The notes: generated by a model from the letters alone, not told the origin. Counted from the stretch's first letter, positions 12,087 through 22,843 are shown. The stretch is DNA of 64,000 nucleotides from Epiperipatus broadwayi (GCA_028023455.1 JAQFVV010006272.1:2335127-2399126), one strand, 5' to 3'. Translations and numbers: made by a program.

Positions 12087-13838
12087 AAAATGCGTCATTT
12101 TTGACCATTTTATCTCTTGCAACTTTAATTCTTGATTCTAAATATTCATTTATTTTCTAAGATTGCTTTTCATAATGCTTTCACTTTACATACCAAGGGC
12201 AATCTGTTTGGACTATCCTTTCCTTCTATCTATGCTGAATACATTGTTCACAATGATCTAAATCATGGATAACGACCATCGGGACAAACTAATTTTGTGG
12301 CACAGGGATCTTTTGGAAACAACGCAGAAGCAGATTCGCTGACTTAAACCGACTTACACATATATAAAATCGAAGCTTCATTTGCCGGGTTTCTACTGGA
12401 CTTGGAAAAAAAAAATCGCTGCGAATGGCAGGAATTTTCAACTGTCCATTTTTGACTTACGCTTTGGAAAGAGGAATGATCCCTGATAAGTCCGTTACAG
12501 TTACTAAAATTTATCCAGTCAGCAGCTTTAAACTTACCCTTAACTAAACTTATTTCTATACTACCCTCATTCCCTTTTGCTATAGATAAATTCATACACA
12601 TGTGTATACATGCAGCACAATTATACACCTACTAATATTCTAAATATCGAGTTATTACTGGATTTGCTTACAGGGAATCTATAATAAATAAATCTTTTCT
12701 TGCATGCATCATGAGGTGCAGCAGTGCCAAGAAAATAACCTAAAAGGATATCTGGATAAATACATTTCAGATATGCATCATGAGGTATCATATTTACCCG
12801 AATATTACCAGTGTATGTGCGTGTATATACACATGTATACTTATACACACTTAATACACTTAGATTGACTTTATATTTTTTTATTATTAATCTTATAACT
12901 TTATTTTAAATTTATATGAACATTACTTTAACATTTGTATTAATCTAATCTCACAATTATATTCTAAACTACCACAGACATCAGTTTTCATATTTATTCA
13001 TATTAATCTAATCTCAAATATTATCTTCAAACCCTTATGAATGTTTTAAATATTAGTTTTACGATACTATTTTTAAACCATCACGGACATCAGTTTACAT
13101 ATTTATTTATATTACAGAATCATATTTTAAATCATTTACTTAACTTCTTTATTAACGTGCGTGCATTCAGAAAACTATTTTATTTTATTGCTCCTCATTA
13201 TTATACAGACATTTTATTGGACTTGATTACTTTAAACCATTTATTTATTTCCTTTTATTACCATGTGTGTATTCCCAAAACAAAAATTCTATTAGTTTAT
13301 TATGAGTCATTCTTATTTTTATTTACTACAGATATATTTACGCTTATTTATTTAACTTGATTAAATCAATTTTATTTTAACTATTTGACCTACTTATTTA
13401 TTTACGAACATTTTTCTTAATTAATATGCATGTGGAGAAAACAATCTTTTATTTTATGAAGCCTCCATTATCATTATTACTTTAAACATTTCATTTATCA
13501 TTACTCATTTATTTTTAAATTTATTATCTTAGTTTTAAACAGAAGTTTCAGATTTAATTTATCAGATTTAATTACTTTAGAATAATCATATTTGTGCTCA
13601 TTATCCATTTCCGGTCCTTTTTGTTTAATTCCTTTACTATTCCGCCCATTTACTATCTTTTAAATATGTCCGGTGGTTCCTTCTTTCTTTCTATTAACTC
13701 ACTAATATAAATTATACTCCATATTCTCACATCTCTCTTTCGATTAAAATTTATTTTATCTCTTTCTCTTTCCATTCTATTTTCAACCTTGTACATTAGA
13801 AAACCTTTAAGCTTCACAGACCTCCGTATTTTTCTTAA
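12087..13838 (-). other. Non-coding interior of the LTR element
   Basis: This is AT-rich sequence between the polypurine tract and the gag-like stretch. It contains short degenerate repeats, for example the twice-used ACATCAGTTTNCATATTTAT block near 12977 and 13087. No pol domains are seen. ORFs at 12344-12628 and 13037-13360 have no recognisable motif. Confidence 0.5.
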
Positions 13839-14460
13839 CTATGAATATTTTTTCCTATTTTTTCTCTTAGTTTTAAATCTCCATTTAAAATGAACATGAA
13901 CTTTTACTTTAACCTTTTTAAATTTTTGTAAAAACTTTTCAACACTATCTTCTACCTTGAACTTATGTCTCTCTTCTATTTCTTGATCTACATTTATTTC
14001 TACTTTATCTGTCGCAATGCTATCTGATTCTATTTTAATTTCTATCTCTTTGATCACCTCAACTTCCTTTTCATCTTCCTGACTTTCTTTAACTAAATCT
14101 ACCTCTATGATCTCTTGATTCTCCTCTACCTTTCCTCTAATTTCACATCTTATTTCCTTCATTTCTGTAATCATTTCTATTTTGACCTGATTAATTTCTT
14201 CATCAATTCTGTTTTGAGTTCTAACTGGCCTTGTTTAAACTTCTGACATAATTCTTCTTTGAGGTCTTGTTGACTTTGTTTAAATTCTTGCATCATATCA
14301 TCATCATTTTCATCATCATCTGCATCTCAGATATTTCTTCTTTCTGTTTCTCTACTAACTGCGGATTTTTAAAATATATCGGGCTTTCTACTGGCTCCAT
14401 TTCTTCATTCATAGTTACGCTATTATTTTTTATTTTTTTAAATTATCTTTTGCATTAACA
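13839..14460 (-). pseudogene. Degraded gag-like coding region
   Basis: Minus-strand reading gives a start region near 14410 with an acidic, Gln/Lys/Glu-rich helical segment, then after frameshifts an open stretch at 13839-14174 (111 codons). That stretch is very rich in Glu, Lys, Val and Ile, with a basic end. Its position just downstream of the primer-binding site is where gag begins. No zinc knuckle survives. The gag call comes from position and composition, not from a recognised domain. Confidence 0.5.
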
Positions 14461-14761
14461 AATCAAAAATTATTATTGTTGTTTATTTTTCTTACTAAGA
14501 TGGAAACACACGCTGACCACCCCTTTTGTCCATTTTTCTACCCGATCTTAACGCTTCAGCTCCGCCCATAATACCCAATTGTCTCTGCTTTAATATAATG
14601 ATTTATTTTAACTAATGTGAATGTTAAAGTCTCTTTTCATTTAAAGAAAAAAAAAGTTTTCGGTCAATTCTTTTTTTAAAATTAAAACGCTTTTACATAC
14701 ATAATTTAGCTTTTGTATAAAATTTTTTGAACAAGAAACAAAGTATTTAATTACTATTGTT

Positions 14762-14793
14762 TCTTAGGTCCAGCCCCAAGTTGGGTATAGCCA
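14762..14793 (-). other. Primer-binding site, tRNA-Lys-like
   Basis: Five bases after the 5' LTR end (minus strand) the sequence reads TGGCTATACCCAACTTGGGGC. From CCCAAC onward it parallels the classical tRNA-Lys site, in which CCCAACGTGGGGC follows TGG, with a short insertion after TGG. It supports minus-strand orientation with the right-hand repeat as the 5' LTR. Confidence 0.65.
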
Positions 14794-14798
14794 TTTAA

Positions 14799-16463
14799 TG
14801 TACTGGGTTCACTCCACAGAAGATCTTATTTACCCTGCAAAGGTTTTGGCTGGTTTCAAACTTCTTGAGAACACATTTATAATCTTATAAATATTACGTG
14901 AACGAACTGGCACATTCGAGCAAAATGGGAGATGTTATTGATAGCTTTAACTATCAACAATGGCCCACCTTGGCTGTTAGATTCAAACCCCTACTATCCA
15001 AATGCTTTATTTGTTTCGGAGTAAACTCCGGGTGCCAGTTATCTATTCATAAGAATAAACAATGTATTTGGTCAGTAGGCTCATAATCCAGCACTCGAAA
15101 CAATTCCCTTAACTAGCTCAGTCTAATTTAAATCAATAATAAAATATTGGTAAGAAGAGATTGATAAAAAGAATTGACTGACAAATAGAGTTTAATTTTA
15201 AAGACAATTTATTAACTAACATTAATTTACTAAATTTAAACATCTTTATAATTTAATAATACACACACATTTTAAATTAACATTTCTAAACTAGTTTAAA
15301 TATTCTTGTAGATTTTAATAATAGAACACTGGTATTTATTTAATTTAACTAATAACACTGATATAATGATCACGCACATATTAATTCATATAGCATTCAC
15401 AAATATAATAATAAAGCATTAATAGCATTTGAAACTTAAACACATATCAATAATTCATTTTATGTATGATAGAGAGTTCATATAATTAGACTCTTGGAGG
15501 ATTCGCATGAATTAATGCAATGCAATGGCTATTACAGTATAAACGAAATAAGCAAATGTTTTTACCTAGGATTTTGAATGTAGACGTAGAATTTTGTTCT
15601 CTTTGGTGGCTGCTTTCGGTGAGAATATTTCCATTACGAATGCTTCCAGCCGGCTGGGACATTTCCTTGATGAGTTTCATTATTCTTCATGATCATTATT
15701 ATTGAAGACAATTAAATATTGATGGGGATTTCCAAGTTGTTAAGCTGACATTATTTCATGGGCAGATCTTGCTGTTTTCATCAGACATCAGGCTGTGGAC
15801 AGGCATGTATTTCCCAAACTGCTCAGCACCGCATTTTGTTTCAGATACAATTAACTTAACTGATTAAAGTTAACTGACTCAATTGATTTGTGAACTGACT
15901 TGTCTCAACTGATTGTCTGATAAAATATTCAGTATTTATACCGGACGATGTGTTGTCCCTTTAATATCCTCCAGCAAATATCTGTTGTCAAAATTCTTTA
16001 GCAATTAATCCTTTGACAATGTGTTTTTGAAGATTGTTTAATTAATAATAGCCATGCAGACATATTGCTTTATATTTTTAATTAATAGCCATTGCCGTGC
16101 TTTTTAATGATAAACTTCTTTTATTTCATTTTAATATTTATTACGCATACATTTTTTATTATTGACAACCGCACATATATATGCACATATATTACTAGTT
16201 TTAAGATTATTTTTTCTTTAATTTGAATGAAAAGAGATTTGTATTTTTTAAACTTTAAATTATTTATATTTTACAAATACTAATAAGAAAACTCTTTACT
16301 TCCTTTTTATAAAACCTTTAGTTTATCTTACTAAAGAAAACCCCTTCCCAGTTTTAATCAATTGCAGCTTTTATTTTCAAAACTCTTTTACGAAAGATTT
16401 TTATTTTAATAATTTTTTTTAGCCAAAATTATTTTATATACGTGTGCCAATTTGGCCTTGGCA
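14799..16463 (-). repeat. 5' LTR (minus-strand element)
   Basis: This is the partner of the repeat at 10396-12060, with the same 1665-base length and the same TG/CA ends. Plus-strand sequence after 16463 continues as a TA run, mirroring the TA run before 10396. Insertion inside a microsatellite obscures the target-site duplication. Confidence 0.9.
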
Positions 16464-17288
16464 CTATATATATATATATAGTCTATTTTTTCAATATTAT
16501 GAAAACTTGTTGGGACAGAAATCTCAAAGATCTGCATTTGATATCTTTCACATTAAGTTAAATAACCAATCTTTGTCTGACACACCAACAATCTCCATTA
16601 CATTGTCTTTCCACTTTTTATTTATAAAATTTTACTCCAGGCTGTATTTTTAATATAGATGCCTTTGTAGTATAGTACATATTCACTTTTTAACTCAATT
16701 GACTCTTTACTATTTTATATAACTTCATAGTTCAACAATATCTCATTTAACAATAGACGGTTTTTCCAATTATTGTAATCTTCTTTTATATGAAAATGAT
16801 TTGCAATTGTAAATACTTAAATAAAAAGTCACTCTCAAATGGCAGCCTTGATCTGTAATCAAAGAATTCTTAACACCCTCCACCTTCAACTGGAAATCAC
16901 TACCTTATCTGGAAACTTTACAGCTACTTGGAAATAAAACCATAATTTAATTTTGTCTATCATGATTATAAATATCCATTATTTAAAATGAACATTCAAT
17001 CACACAAAGAAAACTCAAATTATATTTCTGTTAAAAACTGTCAAATAATTGAAAAGGAATATCATGATATTTTCTTATTTTAAAGTCAGAAATAAAAAGC
17101 CAGTAAATTCTCCATGCTAACTGATGAATATTGGTAATCAGCCCATTTAGGTTTCTATGTTATATCAATCATATATGTAATAGGTTTATTTAAATATTTT
17201 GGATATTAGTTTATTAAGAAAGGTTTATACTATATGTTAATTTTGTTAACTGTAGCTTAGCATGCTTTTGGCTGGTGAAGGCCAGATT
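16464..17288. other. AT-rich non-coding sequence
   Basis: Starts with a TA microsatellite that is the disrupted insertion site of the LTR element. Nothing else recognised. Confidence 0.5.
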
Positions 17289-17580
17289 CATAGCACTTAT
17301 GGGTGACTATGTATTCTGTAGTATTTCCATGTACAATGCTAATTTATTTAAATTAATAATTTAAATTTTCCTTTTGTTGGAGAGTTGGACACTATTTTCT
17401 TTTTTATTAATGTCCTGGTTGTTATTAGCAATAAACCATGCATCTTTTACTTTACGTTTTCTATTGCCTCATTCCATGCAAACAATTTTAACGTTTATTG
17501 GTTAGAAAATTACCAATTTAAATAAATTAGCATTGTACATTTAAATGCTACAGCATATCCAGCTACCCTATGAGTGCTAT
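17289..17580. repeat. Foldback repeat, 65-bp arms
   Basis: Arms at 17289-17352 and 17515-17580 are inverted copies. Shared blocks are ATAGCAC with ATGGG, and GTACAATGCTAATTTATTTAAATT with its complement. The spacer is about 160 bases and non-coding. Just outside the right arm the minus strand reads CTGATGAAGC, and outside the left arm the plus strand reads CTGGTGAAGGCC, so the similarity extends a little further. Family unknown. Confidence 0.7.
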
Positions 17581-18324
17581 AAACTGCTTCATCAGATGAA
17601 ATTTGTGCTCAACGTATAAAATAAACTTTACATACCTAACATTTGCAATGTTTAAGCAAACCAATTGCAAATAGGTTTAAAAAAAGGAGAATAAACTGGA
17701 TATTACAATAATTATGTAGTAATAACAGCAGTAATGACAAAACCATTTTAGTTAATAGCAAACTTCTTTCTAAACCCATGTTTACATATACTTGAATATA
17801 TATATATGTTTAATAAGTTAAATTTAATTATTATATAATTCAGACTAGCAAATTATAAAGATGCCTTTTTACTAAAAAAAATTTTCATTTTTTTAAATCT
17901 CGAATAAAATCGGAATTTTTTGTATTTTTAATTTAAATATTATATATTAGCATATTTATGTATTGAATTAAGAAACAAGTTTTGGCTCCAGAGTTCTTCT
18001 GAAAAAGTTTCCAATAGTGAAATATAATACAAATAGTATTGAATTATTTTTTTTACAGTTTGATTAACTAATTTGTTAAATATATTTAAGGATATTTTTT
18101 TTTATATTTGATAGATATTTAATAATTATATGTGATAATCATGTATATGATAATTAGCTTCAAGAAATTTAATTTTTGGCTTACTATTTCATTCTCGAAT
18201 AGAATCATGGTTTTGATTCCAATATTGTATATCATATATAAGGATGTGTTGAATTGGGATTGATGCTATATTTCCAGAGACAGTTTAAAGAATTTCAAGA
18301 TATCGGATAAAATACTTAGGGTCA
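17581..18324. other. AT-rich non-coding sequence
   Basis: Nothing recognised beyond TA-rich low-complexity tracts. Confidence 0.5.
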
Positions 18325-18433
18325 AAATATTTATTATTGTCAAGCGTTGGTGGCCTTACAAGCAGTTGTCCGGGTTAGCAGGTTCGCTTCCGGGCCGATG
18401 CTATGACATATGGAAAAAAATATTTATTATTGT
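18325..18433 (+). mobile_element. tRNA-like retroposon with 16-bp target-site duplication
   Basis: A 77-base insertion (18341-18417) is flanked by perfect 16-base direct repeats reading AAATATTTATTATTGT (18325-18340 and 18418-18433), the hallmark of LINE-type retroposition. The insert is GC-rich compared with its surroundings. It contains a B-box-like GGTTCGCTTCC at 18381-18391 and a 7-pair acceptor-like stem, AGCGTTG (18343-18349) with CGATGCT (18396-18402), including G-T pairs. It ends in a short A-rich tail. At about 60 bases between the stem ends it is shorter than a normal tRNA and probably lacks an arm. Confidence 0.7.
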
Positions 18434-19264
18434 TCTTTTTTTACATTGATATAGTAATTAGCCATTTTTTGTTCACTGATTATTGTGGTTTGATTAATTA
18501 ACCAACTTTATAATGCACACATGTACACATATCTAAATAAACAAATAATGTACACAGTGTGCAATAAAGCGCATTTATAAACAGATAGCTAGAACAATCA
18601 CTGTTAAATGCTATCAATAAATATTTTTTAAAGTCAGTCACATCATGAAACAACGGAAATTCTTCATTCAGGATTTGAATTTTTGTTAAAACAATTTCAT
18701 TACTAATATTTCCCCCTGCGTTGTACAGATTAACAATATGTAATATTTAATGAAAAACATAAAAATGTTTTAAAATGCTTTGCAACAAAAACAGTTTAAG
18801 CAAATATAATACATAGCATCAAATAGAAATGTATACTTCACAACTAATTGTATAAATAATGCACCTATTCATTTACATCAAGTATTAATACCCAGGATCT
18901 GCTAAATAGATCATTGATTTTGGTAGAAATAAAATATATTTTCTGGAATACATGACTACAAAAAAATTGATTTGGTGATTTATTCATTTGAAATAATTGG
19001 GGGAGGGGGATATGTCTCAACAGAGAAGCTAACAAAAACAGTAAATATTACTGTAATATATATATATATTGTAACTAAATAAAATATATTATGATAGCTA
19101 CTGCCATTTTGTAACTATAAAAAATATAAAATATTATGACAATTATTAAATATATAAATAGTTATTACAAGTAACTTAAGACTCAAAATACTCTGTTGTA
19201 ACTAAAAAGAAATATCCTGACAGCCCGTTTACAACTATCATAAATATTAATCTAGTCACTACAA
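18434..19264. other. AT-rich non-coding sequence with degenerate TA-rich tandem units
   Basis: Near 19050-19200 a TTGTAACTA-AAAATAT-TATGA theme repeats about three times in degenerate form. Otherwise nothing recognised. Confidence 0.45.
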
Positions 19265-19422
19265 TCAATCATAACATGGGCTTTAAACGTTCCATCATCA
19301 GATTTTCAATAGAATGGAAGGCTGAAGAGTTGTGAGTTGGAGTAGTTTGAAGCCTGTCCATTAAAATATGAAGATTGACTACCTTAGTATAAAGCTGAGC
19401 ACTGATTGTATATATGTGTGAG

Positions 19423-19490
19423 GATAGTAATCTAGACCAACTGATGATTGCTGGTTTAGCATGAAATACGTATATTGGTGATTATTTATC
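19423..19490 (+). ncRNA. Hammerhead ribozyme, type I, copy 1
   Basis: All core parts are present in order. Stem I 5' strand is TAATC(TAG)ACCAA (19428-19440), followed by core CTGATGA (19441-19447). Stem II is TGCT/AGCA with loop GGTTT, next to one T-T mismatch. Core GAAA lies at 19463-19466. Stem III is a short ATA/TAT hairpin. The predicted cleavage site follows ATA (19474). Stem I 3' strand is TTGGT-GATTA (19475-19484), pairing fully with the 5' strand around a three-base bulge. A further GATA/TATC pairing (19423-19426 with 19487-19490) extends stem I. Self-cleavage is inferred from structure; the tiny stem III may make it weak as a monomer. Confidence 0.85.
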
Positions 19491-19511
19491 TTTTCAACAT
19501 GTGTGTGATCA

Positions 19512-19578
19512 GGTGGGTCAGCAAATATAAGATGTCACTGAGAAGAGTGGGTCGGGTGAAAGTCTGAGTTCGAATCCC
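19512..19578 (+). promoter_or_regulatory. RNA polymerase III-like A and B boxes
   Basis: TGGGTCAGC near 19516 is a partial A-box match. GAGTTCGAATCC near 19566 closely matches the tRNA B box. Their spacing of roughly 50 bases fits a tRNA-type internal promoter. They lie at the 3' end of the repeat, not at the 5' end as in ordinary tRNA-SINEs. In copy 2 (41400-41460) the B box has decayed to GAGTTTAAATCCC. Confidence 0.45.
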
Positions 19579-19600
19579 GCATACATTACATATATAAATG

Positions 19601-21181
19601 CAGGTTTAAGACTGTACAATGTATTAATCATGAGATAAATAAATTGTCTCATTTCTAAACAAACGAAGTAAAATGAAAATAATCACTGGCATCATTCTCT
19701 TAAGATTTAAAATATTCGCGATATTGGGAAGTCATTGTAACCGATAAAATATACTAGCCATTGTCATTAGATAAATAAATATTAGCTGCAGCAACTGAAT
19801 AAAATTATAGTGAAATCAATGGAGTGCATTAAGCTTATTTCCAATAATAGATTCTTTCAATAAAGAATCCTTCACTTTTCCTCCTTCCACGTATATAAGA
19901 CAATTCATAGTCGCACATACTGGCGCTATTTGTAACTACTTAAAAATATCAGAAAAAATTAATATCAAATATCATCAAGTTGAAAAAGGAAATCAAACAC
20001 TTTTATTCAGTTTAGATAAGTACATGTGTTTTCCCTGGGCACCACTAGGTTGTATAAAAACCTAGATAAATATCATATCTGTCCATAGTGTACCTGGTTC
20101 AAACTCACTTGGTACATTCCTTACAACACATGCACATGGATGAATTAAAAACGACACTCTTATATTTTAGCTGTATCTATAAAAATATAGACAACTTTAT
20201 TTTCACTTATAATTTCAATACACAAAGAAATAACATTGTCATTTAATAATAATAATTATTTTTCCCAACTTAATAATTTAGTTTTATAATCATGACTTCT
20301 ATAATACTTTAAAAAATATAAAAATGCAATATATTTTACAAAATCCATGTATGTCAACTAGGTCCCAAAGGTTACATTTTTCTCTCCTTAGCATCACTCA
20401 ATTTTATTTCTACTCTAAACAAACTTTTTTGATTTTAAAATAATGTCATGCTTAACCATATTTCTTTAAAAAGCAGACTTACAAGCTGGTGCAAATACAA
20501 GAAATAAAAAATGTAAATAATACTTTCAAAATGTTGTCTTACTTGGTATATATTTTTATCTTTTTTATAAGTTCAATTGGAGTTTTTCATTGGATCTGAT
20601 CATTCACTCACAATCTGAGATAAACAAAAAAATACATCACTGACAATGAGTATACCATGCAACATAAACACTAAGAGAATTATCTCAAACACAATATGAC
20701 ATCAAACAATTCATATATAAATTAATGCTAATATACATAATTAAATACTTGCTTGACTAAGAGTCTTAGAGGCTAATAAACATTTGCCATCAATATTATG
20801 CCTGGCTGACAAACAAGCATATAAAATGTTACCTGAATTACTTTTTAGATTCAAAAACTGATTAATATAAGTATAAAGTGGTTGGGAAAAACACTAAGAT
20901 AAAGAACTCTCTGCAGTATAATGAAAACATTGCTTTCTCAAAAAAAAAAAAAATCCTTCATCCATCATCAGTACTGAAAGAAAAATGTTATCTCAACAAT
21001 TCTCTCATGGACTTATTTTTAAGTTTCAATTTTCATAGTAGTCATTTTCAATGTTATCCTATTTCACATTTATAATTTATACAAAATATTTATTTTTCTC
21101 TTTTCCCGATAACATTTGTCCTTTTAACAAATCCAGGGACACCAACTTAGAAGCAATCCTTATTCATATAAGGATTAAACT
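19601..21181. other. AT-rich non-coding sequence
   Basis: No gene or repeat family recognised. A CCTGGTTCAAACTC motif near 20092 looks like an isolated B box but has no A box or tail. ORFs at 20878-21075 and 21051-21245 have no family features. Confidence 0.4.
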
Positions 21182-22150
21182 TTACCTTTTTCTAAATATT
21201 ATTAATATACAGGCCTTCACTTGTAATGGGGTGAAAAATCTTTGATTTACTATATGGTCACTCTGTCTCATTTCCAGAAAAAAATAATTTTCTATTTTGT
21301 GCTTTCTGGTTCTACATTTTGCTTTTGCTCTCACATAATGAGTTTCTAAATTTAATAATTTATTTGAACAATCCAATCTGTCTAGTATAATTATTTGCTT
21401 TAACTCTGAGTTTCTATTCTTTAGTTCACTGACTGTTAATTTTGGTGGTTTCCTCATACTTTTTCTTTTGTACACCCTATCAAAATAAAACAATATATAC
21501 TTAATTCTATTAAACTGATCTTCTTGATCATCTATTTTTTAATAATTAAATATGCTAATTTATTTTTCAAATGAGTCATTTTTTATTGTTCCTCTTATTT
21601 ACAGCATGTATGCTTTCTGACACATGATTAACTATAACACGAACATCAACATCCTAGGCTTCTATTTCAACTCAAAATTTATTTAAACTATCAATATTAT
21701 GATCATCTTTAACTAATGCAATCTGGTATTTATCATTAATATTATCTGTGTCATCTAACTTAGATTAAGTTAATATCTCTTGTGATTCAGAAATCATATC
21801 ACAATTAGCTTTCTCTATCTGCTCATCTAGCAAACATCTTTATTATTTTCTCTGATTTCATTTATCAGCTGAACCCTATCATGTTTCATTTCTGTAACAA
21901 AATTTTCCATTGGTTTTTTAGTTTTTCATTATGTTTATTCATATGAGTTATCATTTCTTCCTCTTATGTTTTAAGATTTTCCATTAGACCTTCCAATTTT
22001 CTATTTGTTTTTCCATTTGTATAAACATACTTTCCATGGTTTCTTTATTTTCTGTTTTAATTTCTGAGAGCATGTTCATGATCATGTTTATAAACTCACT
22101 TATCACAACCTTAGTTTTACTTCTCTGAGCCTGTTGTCTATGATAATCTT
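21182..22150 (-). pseudogene. Degraded coiled-coil (gag- or ORF1-like) coding relic
   Basis: On the minus strand the three frames together give long Glu/Lys/Met/Asn-rich helical stretches near 21840-22130 with coiled-coil spacing. An open 103-codon stretch follows at 21182-21493, containing Leu/Asn/Ser segments and a Cys-Arg-Thr-Arg-Lys basic run. Frameshifts and stops interrupt it. Composition and order resemble the N-terminal coiled coil of a retroelement gag or ORF1 protein, but no diagnostic domain is visible. It lies in the presumed intron upstream of the receptor exon, on the opposite strand. Confidence 0.35.
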
Positions 22151-22631
22151 ATATATAGTTATTATATATAAAAAACAGTTTTTAAATATTTAAAAATATC
22201 AAAAATGATTTTTTAGAATATTATTTGTTTATAAAATAAAATTAAATAAAATGACGTCCAAGTTATTGCGTTTTAGTATAAAATAAAGATTTTATACAGT
22301 AGTGAAGGTGAGTATTTCCAAAAACTCTCACTAGATGGATAAAAAAAAGTCAAATTATTAACTGATTAATGATGATTTATAATTCTCCCTCCCCGCTCTC
22401 TCTCTCTCTTTCTATATATATACACTTTTCTATATATACATATACACACATGTATGAGCTCTTATTTTTTTAGCTTAATATAAAAAATAGTGGTTCTTAA
22501 AAAACTAATGTTTTAGATACTTTAAGATATTTTTTAAGCTGTATAAAATTGGTAAATTTAGCAATTTATATATATATATATCGATTTTTAGAATAAACTG
22601 ATATAAATATATTTATTTTTTGTTTTTACAG
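22151..22631 (+). other. 3' end of an intron, with CT and TA tracts and splice acceptor
   Basis: Contains a CT-rich tract (22395-22412), TA microsatellites and finally a pyrimidine-rich TTTTTTGTTTTTACAG ending at 22631. This is a good 3' splice site directly before the receptor exon. The acceptor is followed immediately by GTAAGA, so the junction also reads as a donor consensus. Confidence 0.75.
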
Positions 22632-22796
22632 GTAAGAGATGACTGGAGATTTATAGCTCTCATAGTAGATCGATTACTTCTTTATCTGATGATAATTGTC
22701 ATGATCACAGGAACTCTTAAAATTGTTCTGAATTCTCCTTATATTTTCGAAAGATATGAAGATTTTGTTAAAATTAATTCAGGTTGTGGAAAATAA
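22632..22796 (+). CDS. Nicotinic acetylcholine receptor subunit, terminal exon (M4)
   Basis: Partial CDS of 54 codons plus TAA. The reading begins Val-Arg-Asp-Asp-Trp-Arg-Phe-Ile-Ala and runs through Val-Asp-Arg-Leu-Leu-Leu-Tyr-Leu. It then enters an about 22-residue hydrophobic helix and ends with a Gly-Thr-Leu / Asn-Ser-Pro-Tyr-Ile-Phe-Glu segment and a short hydrophilic tail. The order Asp-Trp, Ile-Ala-x-x-x-Asp-Arg-Leu, Gly-Thr, Ser-Pro, Phe-Glu is the signature of the pre-M4 helix, M4 and post-M4 tail of nicotinic receptor subunits. In the assembled pentameric ion channel M4 faces the lipid at the plasma membrane. A canonical acceptor precedes the exon and codon use is balanced. Subtype cannot be told, because ligand-binding loops, Cys-loop and M1-M3 are outside the recognised sequence. 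The exon is uninterrupted, with no sign of decay. A related Cys-loop receptor is possible but less likely. Confidence 0.88.
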   Translation, partial: VRDDWRFIALIVDRLLLYLMIIVMITGTLKIVLNSPYIFERYEDFVKINSGCGK

Positions 22797-22843
22797 TTAT
22801 ATATATAACCCAAATGTGGTAACATTAAATTCGTAATATTACG

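Larger units (their letters stand above)
10396..16463 (-). mobile_element. LTR retrotransposon, minus strand, internally deleted
   Basis: Two direct repeats of equal length (1665 bases, TG...CA ends) flank 2738 bases. Read on the minus strand, the internal end next to the 5' LTR has a primer-binding-like site, TGG followed by CCCAACTTGGGGC, resembling a tRNA-Lys site. The opposite end has a purine-rich tract ending GGGGGCTGTAATG, directly before the 3' LTR. The interior keeps only a degraded gag-like coding stretch. I see no protease, RT, RNase H or integrase. Both outer flanks are TA repeats, so the element split a TA microsatellite. It is probably a non-autonomous or deleted Ty3-like element. 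Confidence 0.88.
19265..19600 (+). repeat. SINE-like repeat with hammerhead ribozyme, copy 1
   Basis: About 330 bases, homologous throughout to 41146-41477. It contains, in order: a body with blocks TCAGATTTTCAAT and GCCTGTCCATTAAA; a hammerhead ribozyme fold (19423-19490); and a tRNA-like pol III box region ending GAGTTCGAATCCCGC. Both copies lose similarity just after ATTACATAT, which marks the 3' boundary. The combination resembles the schistosome Smalpha type of element (short, pol III-like, hammerhead-bearing). No sequence identity to Smalpha is claimed. Confidence 0.75.

Noticed and set aside
17575-17620. Minus-strand CTGATGAAGC beside the 17.3-kb foldback as a hammerhead
   Set aside because: No GAAA and no stems at the required distances.
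20080-20115. GGTTCAAACTC as a tRNA gene or SINE B box
   Set aside because: No A box, no tRNA arms and no tail around it.
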